Source: Vibrio penaeicida (GTDB taxonomy: Bacteria; Pseudomonadota; Gammaproteobacteria; Enterobacterales; Vibrionaceae). Taken from it: 64,000 nucleotides of DNA. The stretch lies in assembly GCF_030689305.1 (NCBI RefSeq), contig NZ_JAUYVM010000001.1, positions 496,001 through 560,000 of the forward strand, given 5' to 3'. The translations under genes were made by a program, and so were the position numbers. The notes below the pieces were generated by a model. It saw nothing but the letters and a program-made list of their open reading frames with translations, searched no databases and was not told the DNA's origin. Positions within the stretch are counted from its first letter, which is position 1, and every line of letters begins with the position of its first letter. This document shows, one piece after another, positions 19,159 to 29,080 of the stretch.

Positions 19159-19422
19159 ATGTCTTTATTGGAGTTTTTCCGACCACAAAAGAAAACATCC
19201 GCCAATGTTGCTAAAGAGCGCCTGCAGATAATTGTTGCAGAGCGTCGTAAGGAAGGGTCCGATGCCCCAACCTACTTACCGCAACTGAAAGAAGATATTC
19301 TAAAAGTCATCAGTAAATATGTCGACATCGACCCTGAAATGGTCAATGTAACGCTTGAACAAAATGATGATGATTTGTCAGTGCTAGAACTCAATGTGAA
19401 GCTGCCCGACGAAGATAAGTAA
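19159..19422 (+). CDS. minE: Cell division topological specificity factor MinE
   Basis: 87 residues. The N-terminal membrane and MinD-binding part [24 protein letters not shown] precedes the dimerisation domain with [13 protein letters not shown]. It stimulates the MinD ATPase and drives pole-to-pole oscillation. It is the last gene of the operon and is followed by a strong terminator. Confidence 0.97.
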   Translation: MSLLEFFRPQKKTSANVAKERLQIIVAERRKEGSDAPTYLPQLKEDILKVISKYVDIDPEMVNVTLEQNDDDLSVLELNVKLPDEDK

Positions 19423-19424
19423 TA

Positions 19425-19457
19425 AAAAACAGCGGCTAACTCAGCCGCTGTTTTTTT
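19425..19457. terminator. Terminator after minE
   Basis: CAGCGGC (19430-19436) pairs with GCCGCTG (19444-19450), followed by TTTTTTT on the plus strand and preceded by AAAAAA. It therefore may also serve the converging EAL gene. Confidence 0.88.
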
Positions 19458-19492
19458 ACTAAAAATTCTTAGAGTCTGTTGCTAGCAATCAG

Positions 19493-20722
19493 CTAATCCG
19501 AAACAGGTGGTTTGAACAAGTGATCAAAGCTTTGGTTATCACTCAACCATTGCTCAAAATCTTCCACTTTCATCGGTGGGGATACATAGTACCCTTGAAC
19601 CAAATCACAACCATTGTTCATGACAAACTCCAGCTCTCGGAATGTCTCAACACCTTCTGCCACTGTCGATATTTCTAATTTCTTTGCTAACGATAAGCTG
19701 GTTTCAATAATGGCTTTGCTTACCTTGCTATTTTCAGCTTCATGAACGAAAGAGCGATCCAACTTAAGTTCAGTAAACGGAACTCGCTGTAATTGCTCCA
19801 TCGTGGAAAACCCAGTACCAAAGTCATCAATAGACAACCCAAAGCCCTTTAACCGGAAGCGAGTCAGAATATCCAAGCTGGTTGTTGCATCTTTACTGAG
19901 TAATGATTCTGTAATTTCGATTACGATATGGTGCGCTGGAATATCGTGCTCCATCACCAATTCTTTCACTTGTCTAGGAATCTCCAAATTCGATAGACAG
20001 TAATGAGAGAAATTCACCGACAACATCAAGTCCCAGCCATTCGCTTTCCAACGAGCCAAATCAGCAATGCCCTGTTTGAAAATCATCTCAGTTAAGTGAT
20101 TTATTAAACCTAATTTCTCGGCAATTGGGATAAATACGTTTGGTGGGATGGTGCCTCTTTCAGGGTGATTCCAACGAGCAAGTGCTTCCACCCCGACGAC
20201 TTGTCTGCTTTGAATACAAAGCTGAGGCTGATAGTGAGGAACAATATCGCCTTTTACTATGGCTTGCCTTAATTCAGCACCAATCGCCGTGAGATTCACT
20301 CGGTATCCTTGGTTGCCCCCCATCAAGCCGGAAGAACTGAACATGCGTTTCAACTCTTCAGTATTGATAGGTTTAGACAATGCCCCGAGTACAGGGATTC
20401 CTCTTTCCTGAGCGATTTTAACGGCGGTTTGCAAAATTCGATCGTCTTCACCGCTGATCAAAATCAGCGAAGCGCTATGGTGTAGTGCTTCCATATGGCG
20501 GATTAACTCGACACCATCTAAAGACGGCATGTTCAAATCAGAAATAACTACATTGACTGGATTGAGCTGACAGGAGATCGCCTCCGCTCCTTCGACAGAA
20601 TTCGTGGTTAAGGTAATTTGAACAATCCCCATGGAGCTCAGTGCTCTCTCAAGCATATTCAATATAAAGGGATCATCATCAATTACCAGAACATGCAGTT
20701 GCTCAAACGATTGCTCTGTCAT
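19493..20722 (-). CDS. Receiver-EAL cyclic di-GMP phosphodiesterase
   Basis: 409 residues from ATG 20722; the frame also opens at TTG 20752. A GGAGGT lies 12 bases before the ATG. The receiver domain at about 8-125 has IDDDP and phosphoacceptor Asp62 (VVISDLNMP). The EAL domain at about 155-400 has EALARWNHP, IEITES, DDFGTGFS and EGVET, so its metal and catalytic residues appear intact and it should hydrolyse cyclic di-GMP. The domain plan resembles V. cholerae VieA without the C-terminal helix-turn-helix. It is divergent from a hybrid kinase with its own Hpt domain, the obvious phosphate source. Confidence 0.9.
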   Translation of the reverse strand: MTEQSFEQLHVLVIDDDPFILNMLERALSSMGIVQITLTTNSVEGAEAISCQLNPVNVVISDLNMPSLDGVELIRHMEALHHSASLILISGEDDRILQTAVKIAQERGIPVLGALSKPINTEELKRMFSSSGLMGGNQGYRVNLTAIGAELRQAIVKGDIVPHYQPQLCIQSRQVVGVEALARWNHPERGTIPPNVFIPIAEKLGLINHLTEMIFKQGIADLARWKANGWDLMLSVNFSHYCLSNLEIPRQVKELVMEHDIPAHHIVIEITESLLSKDATTSLDILTRFRLKGFGLSIDDFGTGFSTMEQLQRVPFTELKLDRSFVHEAENSKVSKAIIETSLSLAKKLEISTVAEGVETFRELEFVMNNGCDLVQGYYVSPPMKVEDFEQWLSDNQSFDHLFKPPVSD

Positions 20723-20834
20723 TTTTGGGTTACGACCTCCGGCAAATTCCAATGATTTTGTATTGATATTTAACTTACTTTAGCATACAAAATATGTTAC
20801 AAAAAGTTACATTTTATAATTGTGGTGAACGATT

Positions 20835-23800
20835 ATGAGCTATTTCATTACCAAATGGCAGATGATCTCCGGCAAGATAACGATTGCTATGGTGGCAATT
20901 GCGGCGATAGTTGTCACTAAAGCGATCCTTAGTTTTCAGCTTTATTCTCAAGTTCAGGAAAATAATGCAACGATTAGCAGACAGAATATTCCTGGTGAAC
21001 TTGCCGCTGTAAACATGCTGGATGAAATTGGTGATATGAACGCGGACATGTTGCATTACATTTTAGGTGATGCCACACGTGCTGAATCGTTTGATAAAAA
21101 CCGAGAACAGTTCTTTCATTACCTAGATGTGATTGAAAAATCAGAATCAATCGATATTAATACGGTACAAGAACTGGGCAGTCTTTTTTTTCAGTTCGAA
21201 AATCGCGTTAAGCTCGATATTTTTTCTTCCTATAATCCCAACGATGAAATTTGGGCAAGATCTCAAGTAAACTCGCTGGTAAATACCACTGGTCAATCGC
21301 TACTTAACCTTGCCGAAAAAGTCCAAAAACTGGAATCCAATGCTCATTCTTCTAAGCTTTCTCTTCAAAGCGATGAGTTTTTTGAACTGATTAACGATCT
21401 TAATCAGCAATTGAGGGTGTATGTATTAGGCGCCCAAGGCGTAAAGGAAGAATTTTCAACCTACATTCAAAGGGCTGAGTTCTTACTTACCTGGCTCAAA
21501 TATTTGCTTAACGAACCTTCTTCTCATGAACTCATTGAAACACTTCGTGCGGAGCTACGAGTTATGCGCAATGGCGGCTTCGAAGTATTTGAACGCTATA
21601 ATAATAACGATAAGCAAGGTGTCCTTAAAATTGCAGAAGAAGTAACGGGGCAAGAATACAAGCAGCTTTCCGATACCATTGGTTTATTAAGTGCTCGTCT
21701 AGATAGCCAAATGACGGAAAGGCTCACTGTTCTCGATAACCTAACCAACAATTATAACTATTTCTTATTTGGCTCTATCTTCGCCGTTCTAGTATTTTGT
21801 ACCGTCGTGACTATCTACATTTATCGCTCTATTAGTGCACCACTTCTCACCATCAACCAGCAGATGAAAAGCCTTATAAAAGGCGATACCAGTATCAAAG
21901 TACCCTATCGCTATCGCAGTGATGAAGTCGGGGAAATGGCGAGAATGCTTGAAGCGTTTCGTCAAAATCAGATAGAAAGGAATCAATATCAGCAGGAAGT
22001 GATCATCGCACGCGACAACGCCGAATCTGCAACGAAGGCAAAAGCCAACTTCTTGGCTACCATGAGCCACGAAATTCGTACCCCAATGAATGGCATTATA
22101 GGCATGATTGACTTACTCAATACCACTAGAGTCAACCGCGAACAGCAAAGGATGCTTAAAACCGTTCGAGAGTCTTCTTTTTCACTGCTGAATATCATTA
22201 ACGATATACTCGACTTTTCTAAGATAGAGGCAGGTAAACTCGATGTAGAGCAAACAACGCTTCCTCTTCGAGAAACACTGGAAAATGTTGTCGCTACTCT
22301 ATCGCCAAGCGCAGAAAATGCGGGCATTGTTTTCCAGCTTTATATAGACCCAGAGCTACCAGAAGAAGTATTAGGCGATCCGGTTCGGTTGCGTCAGATA
22401 TTGTTTAACATTATTGGCAATGCTATTAAATTCTCGTCAAAACTGTCCAGACGTGGCGAAGTCTCACTCGAGGTTCATGCCTATTTTATTGATATTAATG
22501 AGATCACCATTCAATTCGATATTAAAGATAATGGAATCGGTATTCATCAAGATCAAATAAGCACCCTGTTCACTCCGTTTACACAAGCGGAATCAGATAC
22601 AACACGTCGCTTTGGTGGAACAGGATTAGGCTTATCGATATCGAAGCACTTAACTGAGCTCATGGGGGGAGAAATCTCTGTAAACAGCACGTTTGGAATT
22701 GGAACAACATTCAGTATTCACCTGACTTTCCCATTCTCTCAAGATCCAAGCAATCGCGTAAACCCAGTACATATCGCTGAAACTCAGGTGTACGTCGACT
22801 TATCGACTGACTGGCTAAACAGCCATCTTCCAAGCTACCTGAAAACACTTTGTGTCCCTTGGAAAAAACTGGATCGCCACCTGTTCCCGAGCCTCAAACT
22901 TACTGACCCTCATTGCATCATCATTACGGACAGTCTTGCTGACTTAGTAGCGATAGAACCAGAAGCGTTACACGATTCCATTAAATATTTGGAATTACTG
23001 CCTCACGCGAATATTTCCTCGCAAATTAGCGAGCGAACCTTCTCTATTTCCGCTCAACCTCTCAAGCTTTCAAACCTAAGATACGGATTGCGAGTTGTGA
23101 CAGGCATGGAAAGCCCATTCGATATAGCGCCACATACCGAAGAACAAATGGAGTTCAAGGAACTCAGTGCTGGAGAATCAAAAGGGCTCATTTTGGTGGC
23201 AGAAGATAACCCAGTAAACCAAGAAGTAATCAGAAAACAGCTCAAAGCATTGGGCTACGAATGCAAACTTGCAGACGAAGGCTTACAGGCACAAACCATT
23301 TATGAACAATATGACTTTGATTTGGTACTAACCGATTGCCACATGCCAGAATGTGATGGATATGAGCTCACTTCCGCTCTTCGCCAAAAACAAATCGAAA
23401 AAGGACGAAGAATTCCCATCATCGCTGTAACTGCTAATGCAATGATTGGTGAAGCTAAGAAATGCTTAACTGCAGGAATGGATGATTACCTTCCAAAGCC
23501 TATTGAATTGGAAAAACTCAAACGGATGCTTCACGACTGGATGCCAAGTTCAGACACAGCCACCAGCTCAGGAGTGGCGATGAACCTAGAAGTGGTTGAT
23601 ACCATATTTGGCGGTGATATGAATGCCTACAAGCAGAGCGTTAATGATTTTATGCAATTGAGCTTACCCCAATACCAAGCTTTAGCAGACGTTGAAAGCG
23701 AAGAGTTTGAAATGAGCGTTGTAGCAAACATTGCCCACAAGTTGAAATCTTCTGCTTCCACAATAGGGCTAGACGAGCTGTACAAATTGACACAAGAAAT

Positions 23801-23915
23801 CGAAAATCATTCCAAGCTCGGAGCGAAACCTGAGTTACTCAATACGCTAGCTCAGCTCAAAGCGTTGCTGCCCAAAATTGAAGCCTTGATAAACAGTCAA
23901 AATAGCGAAGCGTGA
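20835..23915 (+). CDS. Hybrid histidine kinase with receiver and Hpt domains (TorS/VieS-like)
   Basis: 1026 residues. TM1 is at about 14-36, a helical periplasmic sensor spans about 37-305, TM2 about 308-331 and HAMP about 331-385. HisKA has MSHEIRTPMNGIIGM (His412), HATPase has DNGIGIHQD and GGTGLGLSIS, and a non-conserved stretch lies at about 645-770. The receiver at about 783-900 has phosphoacceptor Asp834 (LTDCHMPECDG). The Hpt domain at about 930-1020 has AHKLKSSASTIG (His968). This is a complete His-Asp-His relay inside one protein. About 110 bases separate it from the divergent receiver-EAL gene, which suggests a shared promoter region and partnership. The signal is unknown. Confidence 0.9.
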   Translation: MSYFITKWQMISGKITIAMVAIAAIVVTKAILSFQLYSQVQENNATISRQNIPGELAAVNMLDEIGDMNADMLHYILGDATRAESFDKNREQFFHYLDVIEKSESIDINTVQELGSLFFQFENRVKLDIFSSYNPNDEIWARSQVNSLVNTTGQSLLNLAEKVQKLESNAHSSKLSLQSDEFFELINDLNQQLRVYVLGAQGVKEEFSTYIQRAEFLLTWLKYLLNEPSSHELIETLRAELRVMRNGGFEVFERYNNNDKQGVLKIAEEVTGQEYKQLSDTIGLLSARLDSQMTERLTVLDNLTNNYNYFLFGSIFAVLVFCTVVTIYIYRSISAPLLTINQQMKSLIKGDTSIKVPYRYRSDEVGEMARMLEAFRQNQIERNQYQQEVIIARDNAESATKAKANFLATMSHEIRTPMNGIIGMIDLLNTTRVNREQQRMLKTVRESSFSLLNIINDILDFSKIEAGKLDVEQTTLPLRETLENVVATLSPSAENAGIVFQLYIDPELPEEVLGDPVRLRQILFNIIGNAIKFSSKLSRRGEVSLEVHAYFIDINEITIQFDIKDNGIGIHQDQISTLFTPFTQAESDTTRRFGGTGLGLSISKHLTELMGGEISVNSTFGIGTTFSIHLTFPFSQDPSNRVNPVHIAETQVYVDLSTDWLNSHLPSYLKTLCVPWKKLDRHLFPSLKLTDPHCIIITDSLADLVAIEPEALHDSIKYLELLPHANISSQISERTFSISAQPLKLSNLRYGLRVVTGMESPFDIAPHTEEQMEFKELSAGESKGLILVAEDNPVNQEVIRKQLKALGYECKLADEGLQAQTIYEQYDFDLVLTDCHMPECDGYELTSALRQKQIEKGRRIPIIAVTANAMIGEAKKCLTAGMDDYLPKPIELEKLKRMLHDWMPSSDTATSSGVAMNLEVVDTIFGGDMNAYKQSVNDFMQLSLPQYQALADVESEEFEMSVVANIAHKLKSSASTIGLDELYKLTQEIENHSKLGAKPELLNTLAQLKALLPKIEALINSQNSEA

Positions 23916-23940
23916 AAACAAAAGGGAAGACAAATGAAAA

Positions 23941-23974
23941 GAGGCTCAGTGTAATACTGAGCCTCAGTGCTTTT
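23941..23974. terminator. Hairpin after the hybrid kinase gene
   Basis: GAGGCTCAGT and ACTGAGCCTC form a perfect 10-base stem around GTAAT, followed by AGTGCTTTT. It lies about 25 bases past the kinase stop and works as a terminator for one or both converging genes. Confidence 0.7.
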
Positions 23975-23989
23975 ACACCCAAATAAACT

Positions 23990-24021
23990 TATACCCAAGT
24001 AACCTCAGGGTGCATGGGTAT
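23990..24021. repeat. Dispersed TATACCCAAG palindrome, copy 2
   Basis: TATACCCAAGTAACCTCA is followed by GGGTGCATGGGTATT. The ATACCC and GGGTAT ends pair. It sits between the converging hybrid kinase and rnd genes and is followed by A/T-rich sequence, so it may also assist termination. Confidence 0.55.
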
Positions 24022-24037
24022 TAAAAATAGAAAACTT

Positions 24038-25153
24038 CTAAAGCAATTTATTCAGCTGTTCACCAAATAACTCTTTGCGCCAACTTGTCATTACATCTGG
24101 CATATTGGAAGGATTACGATCCTTTTTCCATACCCAAGTGATCAGCTGATTAAGCTGTTTTTTGGAAGCGAGGAATTCCGTCGCCAATCCACTCTTCTGA
24201 GACGCTTTCTTTACTTCATCTTTAAGCTGTTTGAACAATTGTTTGTATTCTGGTTTGTCCATCAGCCTTTCAACCACATCAGGGTATTCATCTTCAGGCA
24301 CTTGCTCGCCTTTTTTTACCATCGCAATAACTGTGTTGCCATGGCGACGAATTTCGCGGTGATCAAAACCTTCTTGCTCCATACGCTTCAAGCTCTTGAT
24401 ACCAAATCGCGCTGCTGCCCACAAATTCTGCTCACGGAAAACAAAATTTAATGCGATATCACGCTTAAGTGCTTCCTCTAAGCGCCACTGGGCAAGGATT
24501 TTAAGAATAGCCAGTTGATTAGGGCGAAGCTGCCAAGCGCCTTTTATGTCTTGATAAGCCTTTTCTGGAACGTGTGTAACCACACGCTTAGAAGCAATGA
24601 GATCCGATTCCTGTTGAGCGGCTTCCCACCAGCCTGCCTCGCGGACTGCCGCTTCCAATTTTTCAAACATAGGCAGAAGGTAGTGTACATCTGCTGCTGC
24701 GTATTCCAATTGCTTGCTAGTAAGCGGTCTTGCTAGCCAGTCTGTACGCGCTTCGCTTTTGTCCAGTTCCACGCCCAAGTATTCGTTTACTAACGCTGCA
24801 AAGCCAGTGGATAAACCATGTCCAAGAAACGCAGCCATAATCTGAGTGTCCATCATTGGGACTGGTATTGCTCCAAATACATGAGCAAATACTTCTAAAT
24901 CTTCTCCACACGCATGCAGAACTTTCAATACCGAGGTGTCTTTTAATAACGCTTCGAATGCATCCATCTCATCAATAACGGTAGGATCAATCAAAGACAG
25001 TGTCGTACCATCGAAGAGTTGAATTAGACCTAACTGAGGGTAGAAGGTGCGAGTTCTAACAAATTCCGTATCTAGCATAACGGTATCGACTTCGCGGGCG
25101 GACAGGCAAACAGCTTCCAATGCTTCTTTTGTATCTACTATCTGATAGTTCAC
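24038..25153 (-). CDS. rnd: Ribonuclease D
   Basis: 371 residues. This 3'-5' exoribonuclease trims tRNA precursors and other stable RNAs. The DEDD nuclease domain is at about 1-170 with LDTEFVRTRTFYP, HACGEDLEVF and AADVHYLLPM. The HRDC domain is at about 210-290 with LRPNQLAILKILAQWR, followed by a C-terminal helical domain. E. coli RNase D has 375 residues. In E. coli rnd also follows fadD; here they are about 215 bases apart on the same strand. Confidence 0.96.
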   Translation of the reverse strand: MNYQIVDTKEALEAVCLSAREVDTVMLDTEFVRTRTFYPQLGLIQLFDGTTLSLIDPTVIDEMDAFEALLKDTSVLKVLHACGEDLEVFAHVFGAIPVPMMDTQIMAAFLGHGLSTGFAALVNEYLGVELDKSEARTDWLARPLTSKQLEYAAADVHYLLPMFEKLEAAVREAGWWEAAQQESDLIASKRVVTHVPEKAYQDIKGAWQLRPNQLAILKILAQWRLEEALKRDIALNFVFREQNLWAAARFGIKSLKRMEQEGFDHREIRRHGNTVIAMVKKGEQVPEDEYPDVVERLMDKPEYKQLFKQLKDEVKKASQKSGLATEFLASKKQLNQLITWVWKKDRNPSNMPDVMTSWRKELFGEQLNKLL

Positions 25154-25368
25154 TTGAATCTCTTAATTGTTATTCGTTCTATATTCAGGGCTAAGTTACT
25201 TTATAAACCCAGCAAAGTCGTATTTGCTCGCTGCTAAGAACAACTTGCGTTTGATGTAAGTATAGAAAATTAATGAGCATAAAAAATGCCGGCAGTTGCC
25301 GACACTTTAACATTCCGAGATAAGTTATGCTGGTCTTTCAACCAGTTTTACAGCATAAAACCGCGCAT

Positions 25369-27051
25369 TTATGCAGTCTCAGCCTTTGTGTTTTCTTCAC
25401 GAAGTGCACGTCTTAAGATTTTGCCCACGTTAGTTTTGGGTAAATCATCTCTGAATTCGACAATTTTAGGGATTTTATAGCCAGTAAGATATTCACGGCA
25501 ATGGCTGATCAATTCGTCTTTCGTTAAGCTCGGATCTCGTTTAACAACACAGATCTTCACCACTTCACCAGAGACTTCATGCGGTTCGCCAATGGCAGCA
25601 ACTTCAAGCACTTTTCCGTGTAACGAAACCACATCTTCAATTTCATTAGGGTACACATTAAAACCAGAAACCAGAATCATGTCTTTCTTGCGATCGACGA
25701 TATGAAGGAATCCTTCCTCATCAAACTTTACGATATCGCCTGTCGACAGCCAGCCGTCATGGTCGATCACTTCTTTGGTGGCTTCAGGTCGCTGCCAGTA
25801 ACCCTGCATAACTTGCGGGCCTCGAACTTGAAGCTCACCAACCTGATCATTTGGCAATACGTTGCCTTCATCATCAATGATTCGAACATCGGTGGAAGGA
25901 ACAGGCAAACCAATCGCGCCGTTGTATTCCGTTGAGTCATGAGGGTTAGCGGCAACCAATGGTGCACATTCTGTTAAACCATACCCTTCCAGTAGGAATC
26001 CGCCCGTAATGTCTTTCCATTTATCGGCCACGGCACGTTGAACAGCCATTCCACCACCAACGGCAATGCTCATCCGGCTGAAATCTAACTCTTTAAAGTC
26101 TTCATTGTTGACTAACGCATTGAATAACGTATTCACGCCTGTAATAGCGGTAAACGGGTATTTTTGAAGCTCTTTTACGAAGCCTGGAATATCACGTGGG
26201 TTCGTGATCATTAGGTTTCTTCCACCCAACTCAATGAACAGTAGGCAGTTCACGGTAAGCGCAAAGATGTGATAAAGCGGCAGTGCGGTCACGACTAACT
26301 CACGACCTTCAGTTAACACAGGTCCATAAGCCCCTTTCGCTTGCATGACATTTGCGAGCATATTGCGGTGAGTCAGTACCGCGCCTTTTGCCACGCCTGT
26401 TGTGCCACCCGTGTATTGCAAAAAGGCAATATCATCACCAGACATAAATGGCTTCACATATTGCTCTCGGCGACCTTTTCGAATCGCTTTACGGAATGAA
26501 ATGGCATTTGGCAAATCGTACTTTGGTACCATGCCTTTCACATATTTCACCACGAAATCGACCAATGTCCCTTTCGCACGAGGAAGCATCTGTCCAAGGC
26601 TGGTTAAAATCACGTGTTTGATTGGGGTGTTATCAACGACTTGTTCTAACGTATTCGCAAAGTTAGAGACAATCACAATGGCTTTCGCACCAGAATCAAT
26701 TAGCTGATGTTCAAGTTCACGCGGGGTATATAGCGGGTTAACATTCACGGCGATTAAGCCCGCTCGCAAAATACCAAATAAGGCTATCGGGTATTGCAGC
26801 AAGTTAGGCATCATGATCGCTACACGATCGCCTTTTTTCAATTTCAGTTCATTTTGTAAATAAGCGGCGAATGCGCGACTGCGTTCCTCTAACTTTCGGA
26901 ACGTCATGACTGAGCCCATATTCATAAAGGCAGGCTGGTCGGCAAACTTATGTACCGATTGCTCAAACATTTCCACTAACGATGGGTAGCTGTCTGGGTC
27001 AATGGTTTCTGGTACATCACTTGGGTAACGTGTTAGCCAAACTTTATCCAC
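25369..27051 (-). CDS. fadD: Long-chain fatty acid-CoA ligase FadD
   Basis: 560 residues from GTG 27051, which has GAGGAG 7 bases upstream. The frame opens earlier at TTG 27066, but that codon overlaps the RBS. The start gives [14 protein letters not shown], matching the usual FadD beginning. FadD activates imported fatty acids to acyl-CoA at the inner membrane using ATP. Motifs: the P-loop [30 protein letters not shown], the signature [27 protein letters not shown], and a C-terminal Lys in [11 protein letters not shown]. The length and rnd-fadD order match E. coli. Transcription probably responds to FadR, but I did not identify a site. Confidence 0.96.
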   Translation of the reverse strand: MDKVWLTRYPSDVPETIDPDSYPSLVEMFEQSVHKFADQPAFMNMGSVMTFRKLEERSRAFAAYLQNELKLKKGDRVAIMMPNLLQYPIALFGILRAGLIAVNVNPLYTPRELEHQLIDSGAKAIVIVSNFANTLEQVVDNTPIKHVILTSLGQMLPRAKGTLVDFVVKYVKGMVPKYDLPNAISFRKAIRKGRREQYVKPFMSGDDIAFLQYTGGTTGVAKGAVLTHRNMLANVMQAKGAYGPVLTEGRELVVTALPLYHIFALTVNCLLFIELGGRNLMITNPRDIPGFVKELQKYPFTAITGVNTLFNALVNNEDFKELDFSRMSIAVGGGMAVQRAVADKWKDITGGFLLEGYGLTECAPLVAANPHDSTEYNGAIGLPVPSTDVRIIDDEGNVLPNDQVGELQVRGPQVMQGYWQRPEATKEVIDHDGWLSTGDIVKFDEEGFLHIVDRKKDMILVSGFNVYPNEIEDVVSLHGKVLEVAAIGEPHEVSGEVVKICVVKRDPSLTKDELISHCREYLTGYKIPKIVEFRDDLPKTNVGKILRRALREENTKAETA

Positions 27052-27145
27052 AAATAAACTCCTCAAATTCGACTGGCTGATGGTTGTAGCCGAGTTATTA
27101 CAGCACAGTCATTCGTGTTGTGACACGAAATAATCAAACACTTGT

Positions 27146-28054
27146 TTAAATTTTGTTAACCAAATCCATAATCAGCTCGCTGACTTTTTCTGGATGCTCT
27201 AGATGACAGTGGTGACCTCCGGGAATAGACACCCATTTTTCATGGGGTTGCGATCTTTTTTCGCCCTTTTGGTCTTTTTTCCTTTTTTCGTCTTTTTCAC
27301 CCTTCTTTAGCGAGTAGGGAACTTTCAAAGACGCAAAGCCACTTTCACCTAAAATGATCAAATGCGGGCATTCAATATTACTGATAATGTCGTTTCGCTG
27401 TTGCTCGCTCATTCTGTACAAAGAATCGCATTTAAGCTTTTCATCATGTCGCCAATACCATTGCCCGTTTTTTTGCTCTAATGCACGGTAAGTCATCGGC
27501 CTAATAAGCGCTTGCGCTACTTGAGTGTTAATCGAACGAATGCGAACAGCATCTTCCGGATCGGATAAACCTTTCGGTTTCTTTTCGCGATATCTATGCC
27601 GGCTTAATACACCGGTGCGCAGCCGTTTTGTTGAATTTTCAGAAGATTCAGAAAGCGGACCGTACCCTTCAATTTCAACCAAAGCTGTCACCTTTTCAGG
27701 AAACGCGGCACTATAGCAACTTGTAATCAATGCACCAAGAGAATGCCCAACCAAAATGGTTTCTTTTGCTGAGAATTTCTGCAAAACACCATGAAGATCG
27801 TCTATATAATCGTGAAACGGATAAAAATTGTCCGCGCCTTTATCTGTAGACAATCCATGACCAGGCAAATCAATAGCCACTAAATGCAGCGTTGGAGCAA
27901 TCCGGTTTAGTGCTTTCATCACTCCGGTAAAGCTTTCCGAGTTATCCATCCAGCCATGAACAAAAACGACCGTCTTAGCGGCCGTTTTTGCTTCACCTAA
28001 TTCTAGCGAGGCAATCGTAGAATGACTGCCTAACACATATTGATGAGATTTCAT
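27146..28054 (-). CDS. Alpha/beta hydrolase with a charged low-complexity insert
   Basis: 302 residues. The oxyanion-region motif VFVHGWMDN, nucleophile Ser105 in LVGHSLGAL and catalytic His in IPGGHHCHLEHPE identify an active alpha/beta hydrolase, probably cytoplasmic, of unknown substrate. At about residues 247-271 an almost entirely Lys/Glu/Asp/Gly insert (KKGEKDEKRKKDQKGEKR) interrupts the fold shortly before the catalytic His. In DNA it is a purine-rich tract at about 27236-27311. The start ATG overlaps the stop of the Slp lipoprotein gene by one base, so the two are cotranscribed. It lies between fadD and slp. Confidence 0.85.
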   Translation of the reverse strand: MKSHQYVLGSHSTIASLELGEAKTAAKTVVFVHGWMDNSESFTGVMKALNRIAPTLHLVAIDLPGHGLSTDKGADNFYPFHDYIDDLHGVLQKFSAKETILVGHSLGALITSCYSAAFPEKVTALVEIEGYGPLSESSENSTKRLRTGVLSRHRYREKKPKGLSDPEDAVRIRSINTQVAQALIRPMTYRALEQKNGQWYWRHDEKLKCDSLYRMSEQQRNDIISNIECPHLIILGESGFASLKVPYSLKKGEKDEKRKKDQKGEKRSQPHEKWVSIPGGHHCHLEHPEKVSELIMDLVNKI

Positions 28055-28596
28055 TATTTCACTTCTTGAATCACTTTAGCTCGGCTAGAGCCCATTCGGC
28101 TTGACCGACAATTGATGCCATAACAAGGGTAAAGATAAGAATCAAAGTCGTGGACAATCACAGATTCTTCAACGCGCCACAAATGCATGCCATACGCATT
28201 CATTACAGGGAATGTATAGTCAAACTCGCCTACCTTCCCTTGCTCTGTAGGCTGAGATTTTCCAACAACGGTAACCAGCCGACCTTCAGCATAAGTCACA
28301 GGGTCGATAAAGCCATCGATGTAAGCAACAAACCGACCATTTGCGTCAGTACTTATATCGGGTTTTCCTGTTTTACTGATAGGAAGGTTGACTATTTCAA
28401 CACGAGATTTATCGGATAGATTGGTTACTGTGGCGATCATACCGCCTAGGCGAACATCGGCGGTGCCTTCATGAGCTGCGAAAATTGGGTAATCCGTAAT
28501 AACCTCTTCAGATTGGGCGGTAAGTTGCTCGGGCAAGCTTGAGCAAGCAGAAAGTAGAAATACGGAAAGAATAAATAGACAACGGCGAACCAACAT
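28054..28596 (-). CDS. Slp-family outer-membrane lipoprotein
   Basis: 180 residues with a lipoprotein signal peptide ending in the lipobox LLSAC (Cys18). The following VRLGGMIATVTN and the HLWRVEESVIVHDFDSYLYPC region are typical of the Slp/YeaY family, starvation-associated outer-membrane lipoproteins of unclear function. The position near fadD and tsaB matches E. coli yeaY. Two further cysteines near residues 160 and 165 may form a disulfide. Confidence 0.88.
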   Translation of the reverse strand: MLVRRCLFILSVFLLSACSSLPEQLTAQSEEVITDYPIFAAHEGTADVRLGGMIATVTNLSDKSRVEIVNLPISKTGKPDISTDANGRFVAYIDGFIDPVTYAEGRLVTVVGKSQPTEQGKVGEFDYTFPVMNAYGMHLWRVEESVIVHDFDSYLYPCYGINCRSSRMGSSRAKVIQEVK

Positions 28597-28640
28597 AACA
28601 TGCTCCGTTAATGAGAACTGATATCAACTATATCAAACTG

Positions 28641-28660
28641 TTACACCCAAGTAACGTCAA
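28641..28660. repeat. Partial TATACCCAAG repeat, copy 3
   Basis: TTACACCCAAGTAACGTCAA matches the left half of the dispersed palindrome but no returning arm is clear. It lies between slp and the gene at 28720-29016. Confidence 0.35.
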
Positions 28661-28719
28661 TTAGCTATTCGAAGATAAGAACCTACGACCAAGCAAAAGT
28701 GAGTATTATTGGGGGAAAA

Positions 28720-29016
28720 TTAGATATAAATATCGACTCCAAGAAGCTGCGCAAGTTCCTCCTTTTTCGCTTGATTCATGACACCCATGTATTCTTCCAT
28801 CGCCTTACGAGTACGTCCTTCAGGCAAGTCATATTCTATCTGGGCGCGGTGAATCTCCGACTCATCAACATGCCTGATGGTTTGAGCAACGGCATTCGCC
28901 ACCTTAGTCGGTTGGCTGACGGGTTGTTTTCCCTTTTCTTTCTTTACCTTAGACTGCTTTTGCGTCTTATTGGTATTAGGGACAACAACTGGAGGTAATC
29001 CATTAATGGAAGCCAT
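28720..29016 (-). CDS. Small conserved-looking protein of unknown function
   Basis: 98 residues, starting MASINGLPPVVVPN with AGGA 6 bases before the ATG. The N-terminal 45 residues are basic and low in complexity (KQSKVKKEKGKQ). The C-terminal half is helical (RTRKAMEEYMGVMNQAKKEELAQLLGVDIYI). No catalytic motif is visible and I do not assign a function. It lies between slp and tsaB, where it may be part of the same operon. Confidence 0.7.
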   Translation of the reverse strand: MASINGLPPVVVPNTNKTQKQSKVKKEKGKQPVSQPTKVANAVAQTIRHVDESEIHRAQIEYDLPEGRTRKAMEEYMGVMNQAKKEELAQLLGVDIYI

Positions 29017-29027
29017 AGATGTCCTTT

Positions 29028-29078
29028 TTAGGGTCCGTTGACCAGAGCCTTACAACCTTTTGGTTATGAGGCTCTCTC
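29028..29078. repeat. Single MITE-end remnant next to a hairpin
   Basis: TTAGGGTCCGTTGACC at 29028-29043 is a one-mismatch match to the terminal repeat of the MITE at 31985-32253. It is followed by a hairpin of AGAGCC and GGCTCT arms with AACC/GGTT inside. No second terminal repeat is nearby, so this is an isolated relic or a coincidental similarity. Confidence 0.4.
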
Positions 29079-29080
29079 GT

